From: Salinimicrobium sediminis
GTDB taxonomy: Bacteria > Bacteroidota > Bacteroidia > Flavobacteriales > Flavobacteriaceae
Length of the DNA: 64,000 nucleotides
Direction: 5' to 3'
NCBI RefSeq assembly: GCF_900215295.1
Contig: NZ_OCMF01000001.1
Span: forward strand, 1,426,001-1,490,000
Made by a program: the position numbers and the translations under genes. A model generated the notes under the pieces. That model made no database searches and had not been told where the DNA came from. It saw nothing but the letters and a program-made list of their open reading frames with translations. Within the stretch, counting starts at the first letter, position 1, and each line of letters begins with the position of its first letter. Shown here piece by piece: positions 34,949 through 42,623 of the stretch.

Positions 34949-35059
34949 ACCTACAAGGTCAGGAAAAAGACCTTGCAGGTTTTCACAAAAAAAACCTCAC
35001 AGGTCTCAAAAATCTGTGAGGTTTGACTATAAAGATGGCGCGGATTTGCAATCCGTGCC
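34949..35059. repeat. Cluster of three palindromic repeats
   Basis: ACCTACAAGGTC / GACCTTGCAGGT (34949-34980), AACCTCACAG / CTGTGAGGTT (34993-35023) and GGCGCGGATT-TGC-AATCCGTGCC (35037-35059, in the element starting GATGGCGCGGATTTG). They sit between the BlaI promoter and the convergent end of the peptidase gene. Confidence 0.8.
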
Positions 35060-35068
35060 TATCTGATC

Positions 35069-36466
35069 CTACTTTTCCGCCTGCTTGAGCCTGGTAAAAT
35101 GCTTGTAGAAATAAGGAATGGTCTCAATTCCCTTCAGGTAATTCCAGATCCCGAAGTGTTCGTTTGGGGAATGGATGGCATCTGTATCCAGTCCGAAGCC
35201 CATCAGGATCGTCTTGCTCCTAAGTTCCTTTTCAAAAAGAGATACAATAGGAATGCTTCCGCCGCTGTGCTGTGGGATTGGATCTTTTCCGAAGACTTCA
35301 GCATAAGCGTCATTGGCAGCCTGATATTCCAGGGTGTCTATAGGAGTGACATAAGCTTGCCCTCCGTGATGGGTGGTTATTTTTACCTTCACCGATTTTG
35401 GTGCCAGACTTTCAAAATGTTTGGTGAACAACTCGCTGATCCTTTTCCAATCCTGATCTGAGACCAGGCGCATGGAGATCTTTGCATACGCTTTGGAGGG
35501 AAGGACGGTCTTGGCACCTTCACCGGTATATCCGCCCCAAATCCCATTCACATCAAGGGTGGGTCTTATAGATGCACGTTCGAGGGTTGAATATCCCTCT
35601 TCTCCCTGTACATCTGCAATATTTAGTTTCTTCTTATATTCTTCAAGATCAAAGGGAGCTTCGGCCATTTTTGCTCTTTCGGCTTCGCTGTATTCCTTTA
35701 CGTTGTCGTAAAAACCGGGGATAGTAATACGGTTGTTTTCATCCTGCAGGGAGCCGATCATTTTTGAAAGCACATTAATAGGATTTGCTACCGCCCCACC
35801 ATACAGCCCGCTGTGAAGGTCACGGTTTGGACCCGTAACTTCAACTTCCATATAGCTTAGACCGCGGAGTCCTGTAGTAATGGAAGGAGTCTCTTTTGCG
35901 ATCATTCCGGTATCGCTGATGAGGATCACGTCGTTCTGTAGCTTTTCCTTGTTCTTCTCTATGAACCAGCCCAGGTGCTCACTTCCAACTTCTTCCTCCC
36001 CTTCGATCATGAACTTGACATTGCAGGGAAGTTCATCATTTTTGGTCATATACTCCATGGCCTTGACATGCATGTACATTTGTCCTTTATCATCACAAGC
36101 TCCCCTTGCAAAAATGGCACCTTCGGGATGAATTTCTGTCTTTTTGATCACAGGTTCGAATGGTGGAGATTCCCAAAGATCAAGAGGATCTGGCGGTTGG
36201 ACGTCGTAGTGGCCATAGACCAGCACGGTTGGAAGATTTTTATCAATGATCTTTTCCCCGTAAACCACCGGATGTCCTGGAGTCTCATGGATCTCAGCTA
36301 CGTCACAACCGGCCTTTAAGAGGCTTTCTTTAACGGCTTCAGCGGTTTTTAAAAGGTCTTTTTTGTATTTGGAATCGGCACTAATGGAAGGGATCTTCAA
36401 CAATTCAATAAGTTCATCAATGAATCGCTGTTTATTTTCCTCCACGTATTTTTGTATGTCTTGCAT
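35069..36466 (-). CDS. M20-family dipeptidase
   Basis: 465 residues. Zinc-peptidase signatures: VLVYGHYDVQPPDP (first metal His/Asp), FARGACDDKGQMYMH, MIEGEEEVGSEHL (catalytic Glu pair), GLYGGAVANP and the late HSGGSIPIVSLFEKEL. Belongs to the dipeptidase branch of M20 (CNDP-like). Cytosolic; no signal peptide. Last host gene before the prophage attachment site. Confidence 0.92.
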   Translation of the reverse strand: MQDIQKYVEENKQRFIDELIELLKIPSISADSKYKKDLLKTAEAVKESLLKAGCDVAEIHETPGHPVVYGEKIIDKNLPTVLVYGHYDVQPPDPLDLWESPPFEPVIKKTEIHPEGAIFARGACDDKGQMYMHVKAMEYMTKNDELPCNVKFMIEGEEEVGSEHLGWFIEKNKEKLQNDVILISDTGMIAKETPSITTGLRGLSYMEVEVTGPNRDLHSGLYGGAVANPINVLSKMIGSLQDENNRITIPGFYDNVKEYSEAERAKMAEAPFDLEEYKKKLNIADVQGEEGYSTLERASIRPTLDVNGIWGGYTGEGAKTVLPSKAYAKISMRLVSDQDWKRISELFTKHFESLAPKSVKVKITTHHGGQAYVTPIDTLEYQAANDAYAEVFGKDPIPQHSGGSIPIVSLFEKELRSKTILMGFGLDTDAIHSPNEHFGIWNYLKGIETIPYFYKHFTRLKQAEK

Positions 36467-36585
36467 AAGGTGTTTTTTGTAGAAAAGTAAAGGTAAAAAA
36501 TAGATTTTAGATATGAGATTTTAGACGGGAGACTTGAGATAAAACCCTACAGAGTCTCAGTCCTCATATCCAATATCTCACATCT

Positions 36586-36629
36586 GAAAAGAAAAATTTT
36601 TGCTCTTAACAGCAAAAATTTTTCTTTTC
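36586..36629. other. Perfect 19-bp A/T-rich inverted repeat
   Basis: Arm 36586-36604 (GAAAAGAAAAATTTTTGCT) is exactly complementary to arm 36611-36629, loop CTTAAC. It lies between the peptidase promoter region and the tRNA-Leu promoter. It could be a bidirectional terminator-like hairpin. Confidence 0.7.
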
Positions 36630-36632
36630 TTA

Positions 36633-36662
36633 TTTGCAGATTCAAACTTATACTTATATTTG
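36633..36662 (+). promoter_or_regulatory. Promoter of tRNA-Leu
   Basis: TTTG (36633-36636), 18-bp spacer and exact -7 box TATATTTG (36655-36662). It gives a leader of about 88 nt before the tRNA. Confidence 0.7.
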
Positions 36663-36756
36663 CATCCGCTTACAACAAGCAAACATATTGAAATTACCAA
36701 CGCGGGTCTGCCCGCCGGGAAAAATCCCAAAAGGCATGAGCAGCGTTACTACCAGG

Positions 36757-36837
36757 CGGGCGTGGTGGAATTGGTAGACACGCCAGACTTAGGATCTGGT
36801 GCCGCAAGGTGTGGAGGTTCGAGTCCTCTCGCCCGCA
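36757..36837 (+). tRNA. tRNA-Leu (anticodon UAG), prophage attachment site
   Basis: Acceptor GCGGGCG pairs with CGCCCGC; D-arm GTGGAATTGGTAGAC; anticodon stem CCAGA / TCTGG around CTTAGGA (anticodon TAG); a variable arm; T-arm GAGGTTCGAGTCCTC. CCA is not encoded. The integrase gene begins about 40 bp downstream on the same strand, the usual layout for integration into a tRNA 3' end, which then forms attL. Confidence 0.93.
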
Positions 36838-36849
36838 CAACGTCAGAGA

Positions 36850-36875
36850 AGACGCCCCTTGAGGGCGTCTTTTTG
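36850..36875 (+). terminator. Terminator after tRNA-Leu
   Basis: Stem AGACGCCC / GGGCGTCT, loop CTTGA, then TTTTT, 13 bp after the tRNA. It ends 1 bp before the first possible integrase ATG. Confidence 0.88.
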
Positions 36876-36876
36876 T

Positions 36877-38136
36877 ATGACGAAATTCTCAGAAGAACTC
36901 AAACGCGGATACCGGAACGGATACCAGATGAAATTATGGAAAGGACTTGCTATTTATCCAAAAATTCTTGAGGAGAAGCGAGTCAATGAATTCACTTCTG
37001 AAGAAAAAAAAGACCTTACCAGGAAAGGATTCCGCTGGAGGGTGTATTTCTCTTTTTATAATCCCGATGCCGGTAAAGATGGTGCTTTTGAAAAGCATGT
37101 AGTTCCAACTTATGGAATAAATAAGGAGTTCGACAAGTTCGAAGACAGGTACCGAGAGATCCACCGCCTCCTTAAAGCTACTGAGCAGATGCTGAAGGAT
37201 GGACACAATCCCAATGATGTGACCATAATTGATGATGAAGTGGTGACCATTGGAAAAGCTATTGATTTTGCCCTGGACAACAAGAAACTCAAAGTCGGCG
37301 CTGACACCTATAAGGATTATTCCATGCGAGCCCGACAATTAAAAGCTTTCCTCAAGAAAAAGGGAGTGCTGAATAGGGACACTCACACCTTCAACTATAA
37401 AGTTGTCCGGGAATTCCTGAAAGAAGTAGCAAGAACCTCCTCAATGGCTAACAGGAATAATGTACTTCGTGTGGTCAAAGCTCTATTTTCCGAGATGTAC
37501 AAGAATGACCTGATTCCTCAGAACCATGTGGCCAAGATTGATATTGAGAAGGTGAAATCGGAGCGGTTCAAAAGCTATTCCCATAAGGAAGCCATGGATA
37601 TCGTGGAACATTTTGAGAAGAATGATCCTTACCTGGCGCTCTTCTTAAAATTTGTTGGTTACAATTTCCTGAGACTTGTCGAAGTTGCAAGATTAAAGAA
37701 CCGGGACATCAACCTGGAGGAGAAAACCCTTTCTGTATTTGTGAAGCAGGGGACATATAAGACTAAGCGGATCCCGGATGATATTGTTGAGGAATTGTCA
37801 AAATATGACTTGTCAAAAAAAGACAACTTACTTTTTGGTCAGGACCAGATCAGTGGGAAATGGGACATTCCTGCCAGCTCAAGAAGAGCAGCAATTTCAA
37901 AAAGGATCACCCGGGTACTCCGGAAGCTAGGATTTGATAAAGGATATGTTCCTTACAGCTTCAGGCATACTTTTGCCACTATTGGTTACAGGAACTTAAG
38001 AAAACGAATGAGTAAGGACAATGCCCTTGATACTTTGATGGGATATACTGGCCATAGCACAAGGCAGGCGCTTCTAAAATACATTCACTACATTGATGCT
38101 GAGATTGTGGAGGAATATAAAAGTGTTGTAGAGTAG
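36877..38136 (+). CDS. int: Phage tyrosine integrase
   Basis: 419 residues from ATG 36877, or 402 from ATG 36928 (MKLWKGLAIYP), which may be better because the tRNA terminator runs up to 36875. Arm-binding N-terminus, core-binding domain (about 150-235: IGKAIDFALDNKKLKVGADTYKDYSMRARQLKAFL), catalytic domain with FLRLVEVARL (Arg), YSFRHTFATIG (His, Arg) and MGYTGHSTRQALLKYIHY (His and nucleophilic Tyr). Integrates the element at tRNA-Leu. Confidence 0.9.
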   Translation: MTKFSEELKRGYRNGYQMKLWKGLAIYPKILEEKRVNEFTSEEKKDLTRKGFRWRVYFSFYNPDAGKDGAFEKHVVPTYGINKEFDKFEDRYREIHRLLKATEQMLKDGHNPNDVTIIDDEVVTIGKAIDFALDNKKLKVGADTYKDYSMRARQLKAFLKKKGVLNRDTHTFNYKVVREFLKEVARTSSMANRNNVLRVVKALFSEMYKNDLIPQNHVAKIDIEKVKSERFKSYSHKEAMDIVEHFEKNDPYLALFLKFVGYNFLRLVEVARLKNRDINLEEKTLSVFVKQGTYKTKRIPDDIVEELSKYDLSKKDNLLFGQDQISGKWDIPASSRRAAISKRITRVLRKLGFDKGYVPYSFRHTFATIGYRNLRKRMSKDNALDTLMGYTGHSTRQALLKYIHYIDAEIVEEYKSVVE

Positions 38137-38164
38137 CTCGTTACCTTTTAATTAAATTGATCTT

Positions 38165-38731
38165 ATGGATTCATCACGGAAAGAAAAATTGAGATTAGAG
38201 ACAGCAGAAGCTTATAAGGCGGTTGGTGAATTTGTAGTTCAATTTGAGCATCTTTCCTATGCCATGAAAAATAAAATAAGACACATCATTGGCATGAGTA
38301 AGGCTATTGATGTTCTTTTAGAGCCATACACCTTTAGGCAAACAATTGACGTATTGAAGAAGTTGATTTCATTAAGGACTGAGACTTGGAAAAAAGATCA
38401 TCCGGATATTGAGTTATACAAGCTTCTTATGAAAGATCTCAATAAACTAAATAATGACCGAAATACTACGATCCATTCCATGTGGTACATTGGATGGTCT
38501 GGAGATAAAACTGAAACCACTTCAGAATTTTATGGTCATAAATTTAATGGATCAATTAAAAATTCATCTACTAAAGAAATCCGATACCTAACTGAAAAAT
38601 GTAAAAATCTTCACAGTGTTTTTTGGACTTTATGGTCTGTTGATGATCCCAGAATAAAAAGAGATTTCATGTTTGCCGATATCTACAGTCGTTCGGAGAA
38701 TGGTTTCTGGTCTAGAAAAAACATAAAATGA
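38165..38731 (+). CDS. HEPN-like protein, possible phage cargo
   Basis: 188 residues, mostly helical. Not assigned to a named family, but LNKLNNDRNTTIHSMWYIG contains an RN-x3-H motif (R-x4-H) in the context typical of HEPN RNase or HEPN-like proteins. Sits between the integrase and the lysis region on the opposite strand to phage structural genes, a common place for accessory cargo such as anti-phage genes. Its TGA overlaps the ATG of the next small ORF. Confidence 0.5.
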   Translation: MDSSRKEKLRLETAEAYKAVGEFVVQFEHLSYAMKNKIRHIIGMSKAIDVLLEPYTFRQTIDVLKKLISLRTETWKKDHPDIELYKLLMKDLNKLNNDRNTTIHSMWYIGWSGDKTETTSEFYGHKFNGSIKNSSTKEIRYLTEKCKNLHSVFWTLWSVDDPRIKRDFMFADIYSRSENGFWSRKNIK

Positions 38732-38874
38732 GCGATCATGGAATTTATAAAGATGGTCACTTCATGATCGTCTGTGGCAGCAAAGAGAAAGCTATAGAGA
38801 TGCTGGAGAATTATCCAGGAGGAGAAGTATATCCAGTTGAACAAGTGAATGGGAAGTGGGTTAAAAAGGAATAG
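38728..38874 (+). CDS. Small hypothetical protein, 48 residues
   Basis: Starts MSDHGIYKDGHFMIVCGSKE and ends with GEVYPVEQVNGKWVKKE. Overlaps the HEPN-like gene by 4 bp (ATGA), so it is translationally coupled. The short beta-rich sequence matches no family I know. Confidence 0.6.
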   Translation: MSDHGIYKDGHFMIVCGSKEKAIEMLENYPGGEVYPVEQVNGKWVKKE

Positions 38875-38983
38875 CACCGGCTTTCACATCTTCTTTCTTC
38901 CTGGCTTCACTTTTTAGGGATTATCCCAAAACTATTTTCTTTATCAAAGCAAAAGGAACTGCCGAAGGTAAAGCGGGTGCTAT
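38871..38983. terminator. Long inverted repeat between convergent genes
   Basis: ATAGCACCGGCTTT (38871-38884) and AAAGCGGGTGCTAT (38970-38983) pair with 13 of 14 matches, with an 85-bp loop. Each arm contains the TAG stop codon of one of the two convergent genes. Possibly a bidirectional terminator or RNA-stability element. Confidence 0.45.
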
Positions 38984-39345
38984 TTAACTGAAGCGAAAAA
39001 GAACCCTATCAAAAAGGCTCCGGCTCCAATTCCTATTTTCTCCCAAACGGTATTTTTTGGCTTCTTTGCTTTCTCAGCTTCAAATTGAGTATGAAGTAAA
39101 TTGTAGTTTTTCTCCCAAAGATCATTTTGTTGCTCGGATGCTTTAACTTGGTCCTCGAGATCTGCCACCTGAAGCTGAAATTCAGCAATAGCAATTCCTT
39201 GCTGCCTAACAGCTACCTCCAAGACCTGAACCCGTTGGGCGTTCTTAATTGCTTCCTTGGCCTGCTCCGGAGTGATCAGGATAGTACCTTGAGAATAACT
39301 GATTGATGCTATCAGCATCACGCATATTATCAACAGCTTTTTCAT
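38980..39345 (-). CDS. Coiled-coil phage protein with signal peptide and C-terminal anchor (spanin-like)
   Basis: 121 residues from ATG 39345 (MKKLLIICVMLIASISYSQG), the position that gives a signal peptide; the longer frame from 39414 does not. Central coiled coil (VRQQGIAIAEFQLQVADLEDQVKASEQQNDLWEKN) and a C-terminal membrane segment (GIGAGAFLIGFFFASVK). Overlaps the upstream gene by about 100 bp in another frame, as spanin pairs often do. Role in lysis is inferred from position. Confidence 0.55.
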   Translation of the reverse strand: MKKLLIICVMLIASISYSQGTILITPEQAKEAIKNAQRVQVLEVAVRQQGIAIAEFQLQVADLEDQVKASEQQNDLWEKNYNLLHTQFEAEKAKKPKNTVWEKIGIGAGAFLIGFFFASVK

Positions 39346-39631
39346 TTGGAGTTTTTTTAAGTATCTGGTCAACATAAGTGAGAATGTCTTCGATCTTTTG
39401 ATCCCGCTTTTCAATAGCCTTGACTCTTTCTTTTTTCTGTACTTTCAAACTATCTATGAGATCAAAATTCTTTTGAAGAAAATCCTCATTGTTTTTCTCA
39501 AGAATTTCCACGGAAGCTTCCAAAGCAGTATTCCTTTCTTGTTCCTGGATCAACCTGTAGGTTGATAATCCGGTTGAAGTCAAAAGAATTAGCACTGCTA
39601 CAATTAAATAATGTTGAAAAGTAAGTTTCAT
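39245..39631 (-). CDS. Rz-like membrane-anchored coiled-coil protein
   Basis: 128 residues: N-terminal membrane anchor (YLIVAVLILLTSTGLSTYRLI), then a long coiled coil (ALEASVEILEKNNEDFLQKNFDLIDSLKVQKKERVKAIEKRDQKI). Matches the layout of inner-membrane spanin (Rz) proteins. Lies downstream of holin-like genes and overlaps the next gene out of frame. No sequence family identified. Confidence 0.6.
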   Translation of the reverse strand: MKLTFQHYLIVAVLILLTSTGLSTYRLIQEQERNTALEASVEILEKNNEDFLQKNFDLIDSLKVQKKERVKAIEKRDQKIEDILTYVDQILKKTPNEKAVDNMRDADSINQLFSRYYPDHSGAGQGSN

Positions 39632-39671
39632 ATTTCACTTTTATTATCTGCTGCTGCACCGATATTCTTCA

Positions 39672-39773
39672 TTATCGGCTTTTTTTGTAGGAAAACTTAA
39701 GGATTAAAAAAAGTACTCCTACTGCAATAGCTGAGATTCCTATCCCTACTATTATTCCTGCTTCGAATTCCAT
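39672..39773 (-). CDS. Small single-pass membrane protein, 33 residues
   Basis: MEFEAGIIVGIGISAIAVGVLFLILKFSYKKSR: one membrane segment and a basic tail. Starts inside the end of the DUF5675 gene (22-bp overlap). Likely part of the lysis cassette. Confidence 0.55.
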   Translation of the reverse strand: MEFEAGIIVGIGISAIAVGVLFLILKFSYKKSR

Positions 39774-40192
39774 TGTATGGCATATCCATTAATAATCTCC
39801 AGTTCAAATTTCTTTGGAAGGAGATCCAGCAGTTTCTTCATCTGGTCACCGCTGGCCGTTACATCGACATACCCATCCTGATTAATATCAGAAAGATCTA
39901 TACCTGGAAGAATACAACCAAGCGTGTTGCTGTGGTAGTTTCCTTTATGGATCAGGATCTCACTTCTCCCGGGCACATCAAGAACCCAGAAGCAGTTTCC
40001 AAAGGTTCGGGATCTGTGTTTGATCACTTGGTATTTACCGACAGGAATGCAGCTCACCCTTCTTTTATTTTCCTTCCAGGGTAGTTCCAGTACTGGACAA
40101 TCATGAGTGGAGAAATCTTCTTCATCCAAAACAAACATCCTTCCGATTGTCTGCTTTGTATCATCTGTCATGCGTTCGATCAGGAGTCTCAT
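39752..40192 (-). CDS. DUF5675 family phage protein
   Basis: 146 residues with the family pattern TIGRMFVLDE, LELPWKENKRRVSCIPVGKYQVIKH, FWVLDVPGRSEILIHKGNYHSNTLGCILPG. Common in Bacteroidota phages near holins; the LIHKGN / TLGCI motifs recall cell-wall-acting L,D-transpeptidase folds, so a lysis role is plausible. Starts in the stop of the holin-like gene (4-bp overlap). Confidence 0.85.
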   Translation of the reverse strand: MRLLIERMTDDTKQTIGRMFVLDEEDFSTHDCPVLELPWKENKRRVSCIPVGKYQVIKHRSRTFGNCFWVLDVPGRSEILIHKGNYHSNTLGCILPGIDLSDINQDGYVDVTASGDQMKKLLDLLPKKFELEIINGYAIQWNSKQE

Positions 40193-40758
40193 AGGCTGGT
40201 AATCTTTTGCATGATCTTCTCATCTATCTTCTTGATCACCCGGTCCAGGAACTCATAATGCGGAGGCTTGGTACCATACCTTCTCTTGTGGTTTTCTCCA
40301 ATTGAATGCAGGTCGAACAAACAAACCATGATCATCAATCCCACAATGCCATACAAAAAAGCGCTGTAGAAGAAATCATTATCTATAAAAGCAAAGAGGA
40401 GACAGAACATGATGAGGAACATCAGCACCAGGAGAACTCCGAATAATTTCCAGAAGCTGGACCATAATTTATCCGATTTGATATATCCCGGAGCTCCTTT
40501 GGCTTCAAATTTTGAAGCTCTAAGACCCGTTATAAAATCAGTTCCGAAGATCACCAGGTAACACAAAAGACCTACACCTGCAGAAAGAACCGGAATAGCA
40601 AGATCCTTGTGAGTTGTATTTGCCATGATCTTGTCAATGAGTTCAGGGAAAACAGGACTAACAGTCACAGCCGGAACAATGAGAGCTCCATTATGAAAGG
40701 TGAAGGTTTTTTTGATAAAGCCAAGAGCTATGGCTGCGACTTGGGAAGTAGGTATCAT
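40189..40758 (-). CDS. Phage holin-family membrane protein
   Basis: 189 residues with four hydrophobic segments (AIPVLSAGVGLLCYLVIFGTDFITGLRASK, LFGVLLVLMFLIMFCLLFAFI, AFLYGIVGLMIMVCLFDLHSI) and a basic C-terminus. The GTDFITGLRASKFE pattern is that of Bacteroidota phage holins. Overlaps the DUF5675 gene by ATGA. Confidence 0.75.
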   Translation of the reverse strand: MIPTSQVAAIALGFIKKTFTFHNGALIVPAVTVSPVFPELIDKIMANTTHKDLAIPVLSAGVGLLCYLVIFGTDFITGLRASKFEAKGAPGYIKSDKLWSSFWKLFGVLLVLMFLIMFCLLFAFIDNDFFYSAFLYGIVGLMIMVCLFDLHSIGENHKRRYGTKPPHYEFLDRVIKKIDEKIMQKITSL

Positions 40759-40781
40759 TTAAGAGGGGCTTTACGAAATTA

Positions 40782-40904
40782 TCAATAAAGAAAAGCGAAC
40801 AGGAGTCCAATGATCGTAAACATGATCACAGTAAACGCTACTGCTAATTCAGAAAAGGTGAATACCTTTTTCCAGTTGTAAAAATTTGGAAAATGCTTTT
40901 TCAT
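40782..40904 (-). CDS. Small membrane protein, 40 residues
   Basis: MKKHFPNFYNWKKVFTFSEL followed by a membrane segment (AVAFTVIMFTIIGLLFAFLY). In the lysis cassette between two holin-like genes; candidate antiholin or pinholin, by position only. Confidence 0.55.
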   Translation of the reverse strand: MKKHFPNFYNWKKVFTFSELAVAFTVIMFTIIGLLFAFLY

Positions 40905-40922
40905 TAGAATTGTTTTTAATGA

Positions 40923-41105
40923 TTATTGTTTCGTTTTACTATCCTTGGAAAGCTTAAAACCCATAGTGATCAATCCCACGGCTACCATTCCAGCAAAATG
41001 GCTGACCTGGTCTAAGGTTGCTTTGTCAAAATATACCAGGACAAGTGCGATCAAGATGAAAGCAAACCCGGCATAGGCTACTAAATCAGTTCTCCAGTTT
41101 TTCAT
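40923..41105 (-). CDS. Small holin-like protein
   Basis: 60 residues with two hydrophobic segments (LVAYAGFAFILIALVLVYF and VSHFAGMVAVGLITMGFKL) and charged ends, the layout of class II holins. Its start abuts the upstream gene's stop. Confidence 0.65.
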   Translation of the reverse strand: MKNWRTDLVAYAGFAFILIALVLVYFDKATLDQVSHFAGMVAVGLITMGFKLSKDSKTKQ

Positions 41106-42550
41106 TAATATTCTTTTATTATCTGTTCAGGGGTGTTCCCCTCATTTATTATTTCTGTGGTGTTTCCTAATTTTAAAATGTATTGACCTCCTGAGAAATT
41201 ATTGTTTCTTACTATTATTTCCCCGGTGCAGTCTTCAAGGTGAACGCTCCTCAAACTTTGTTTGCTGCTCACATTGTCCTCGTTATGCTCAATGGTGATA
41301 TTCTCGATCCCGATAAACTTAATAGCAGCCTGTGGGCTTCCAAACCAATCCGTTCTTTTATTATAGCCTATGTAGTAATTTTTCCTATTGGAAGGGTTTA
41401 CTTTATTGGAATCGTAGGCTATCAAAGCTCCTCCTGAATATTCGTTGTGATGGAAACTGATATTTGAAACATTTCCTTTCCCTCCCATAGCCAAAGGCAC
41501 TTGTACGGCATGGAGTTTATTATCGTATATCTCCACGTTATCTACAAAGCCATTATTAAAAGGCTCTAAATCTATTGAAGCTCTCCTGCCTTTGTGAATT
41601 ACATTCCCGTAAATTTTAAGGTTTCGTGCTTGTGCTGCTCCTATTCCCTGCCTCCCTACATATTCGATATAGTTGTTTCTGACTATGATATTCTCTGAAG
41701 GGTCAAGGGCAGAATTTCCAATATAGATCCCATCACCCCAAACTCCTGAAACCTCGATATTTTCAATGATCCCGTTTTTAGAAGCTCTAACATCAATAGC
41801 GTGTTCTGCTTCCCAGGGGGCGTGATATGCGTTTGCACCGTTAATACTTCCTTTGTCCTTACCACCTTTCCAAAAGTCAGGAGTAAATTCAGGAGTAGTT
41901 CCTATTAAAGTGCCCTCAATAGTATCTGATCCTTCAATCCGTATATCCTTAACCACAAAATCAGAACAGCCTATAATCCAGATATGCCGCCTGTTGGATT
42001 GCTCGTTGCGGTCTATTTTAGACTCAAAGGGTACTGCGGGGGCTTTAGTGTAAAGGGTGGTTTTGTCATCTCCAGAAGGACCTCGGATAATGATATAGTG
42101 TTTATTTTCTATCCTTATAATCCCCTTGTTCCCTCTTGGGTTGTTTTCCAGATCTCCTTCAGTCCAGAATCTACCTGAAGGTAGTTGAATCACATTCCAA
42201 GCATCGGTAGTTCCACTTGGGATTTTATCTATTTGCTGTTGAAGGGAAACAGTTTGATCTCCTACCTCTGAAAGTTTGATTTTATAAACCTTGCCAATGG
42301 TGTCCTTTGGTTTAGTGGGAATAGTGTCTATAGGTTTTTCAGGAATAACCAAAGTATCTGAAGCATCTGCAGTATCTACAGGTATTTCAATTACAGGGTC
42401 GGTAGGTTGTGGTAAGTCTACATCTGTATTTTGTAAGCCAATCCATCCACCTACAAATAAGGCAATAGCTAAACCAATCTTCTTTAAGTGCTTTTTGAAC
42501 ATATATCCTAATGCTATAATTGTGAGTATTCCTAAAATCCAGTATATCAT
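41105..42550 (-). CDS. Membrane-anchored right-handed beta-helix protein
   Basis: 481 residues: two hydrophobic segments (3-18 and about 25-43), a Pro/Thr/Asp-rich linker (about 45-85), then a pectate-lyase-like beta-helix with repeated NIxIxxN and IExxxVSG strands (IIRIENKHYIIIRGP, IIVRNNYIEYVGRQGIGAAQARNLKIYGNVIHKG). Beta-helices are usual in phage depolymerases, but the N-terminal membrane anchor is unusual for a tail spike. Located between tail fibres and holins. Confidence 0.75.
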   Translation of the reverse strand: MIYWILGILTIIALGYMFKKHLKKIGLAIALFVGGWIGLQNTDVDLPQPTDPVIEIPVDTADASDTLVIPEKPIDTIPTKPKDTIGKVYKIKLSEVGDQTVSLQQQIDKIPSGTTDAWNVIQLPSGRFWTEGDLENNPRGNKGIIRIENKHYIIIRGPSGDDKTTLYTKAPAVPFESKIDRNEQSNRRHIWIIGCSDFVVKDIRIEGSDTIEGTLIGTTPEFTPDFWKGGKDKGSINGANAYHAPWEAEHAIDVRASKNGIIENIEVSGVWGDGIYIGNSALDPSENIIVRNNYIEYVGRQGIGAAQARNLKIYGNVIHKGRRASIDLEPFNNGFVDNVEIYDNKLHAVQVPLAMGGKGNVSNISFHHNEYSGGALIAYDSNKVNPSNRKNYYIGYNKRTDWFGSPQAAIKFIGIENITIEHNEDNVSSKQSLRSVHLEDCTGEIIVRNNNFSGGQYILKLGNTTEIINEGNTPEQIIKEY

Positions 42551-42623
42551 TTCTTTACTTTAAATCTTCTCAGCCAAGAGAAAGTTAATACTATTACTAA
42601 ACCGATTATGTAAATGGATGGTG

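Noticed and set aside
36600-36971. 123-codon ORF across the tRNA-Leu
   Set aside because: Overlaps the tRNA and its terminator and has no family features.
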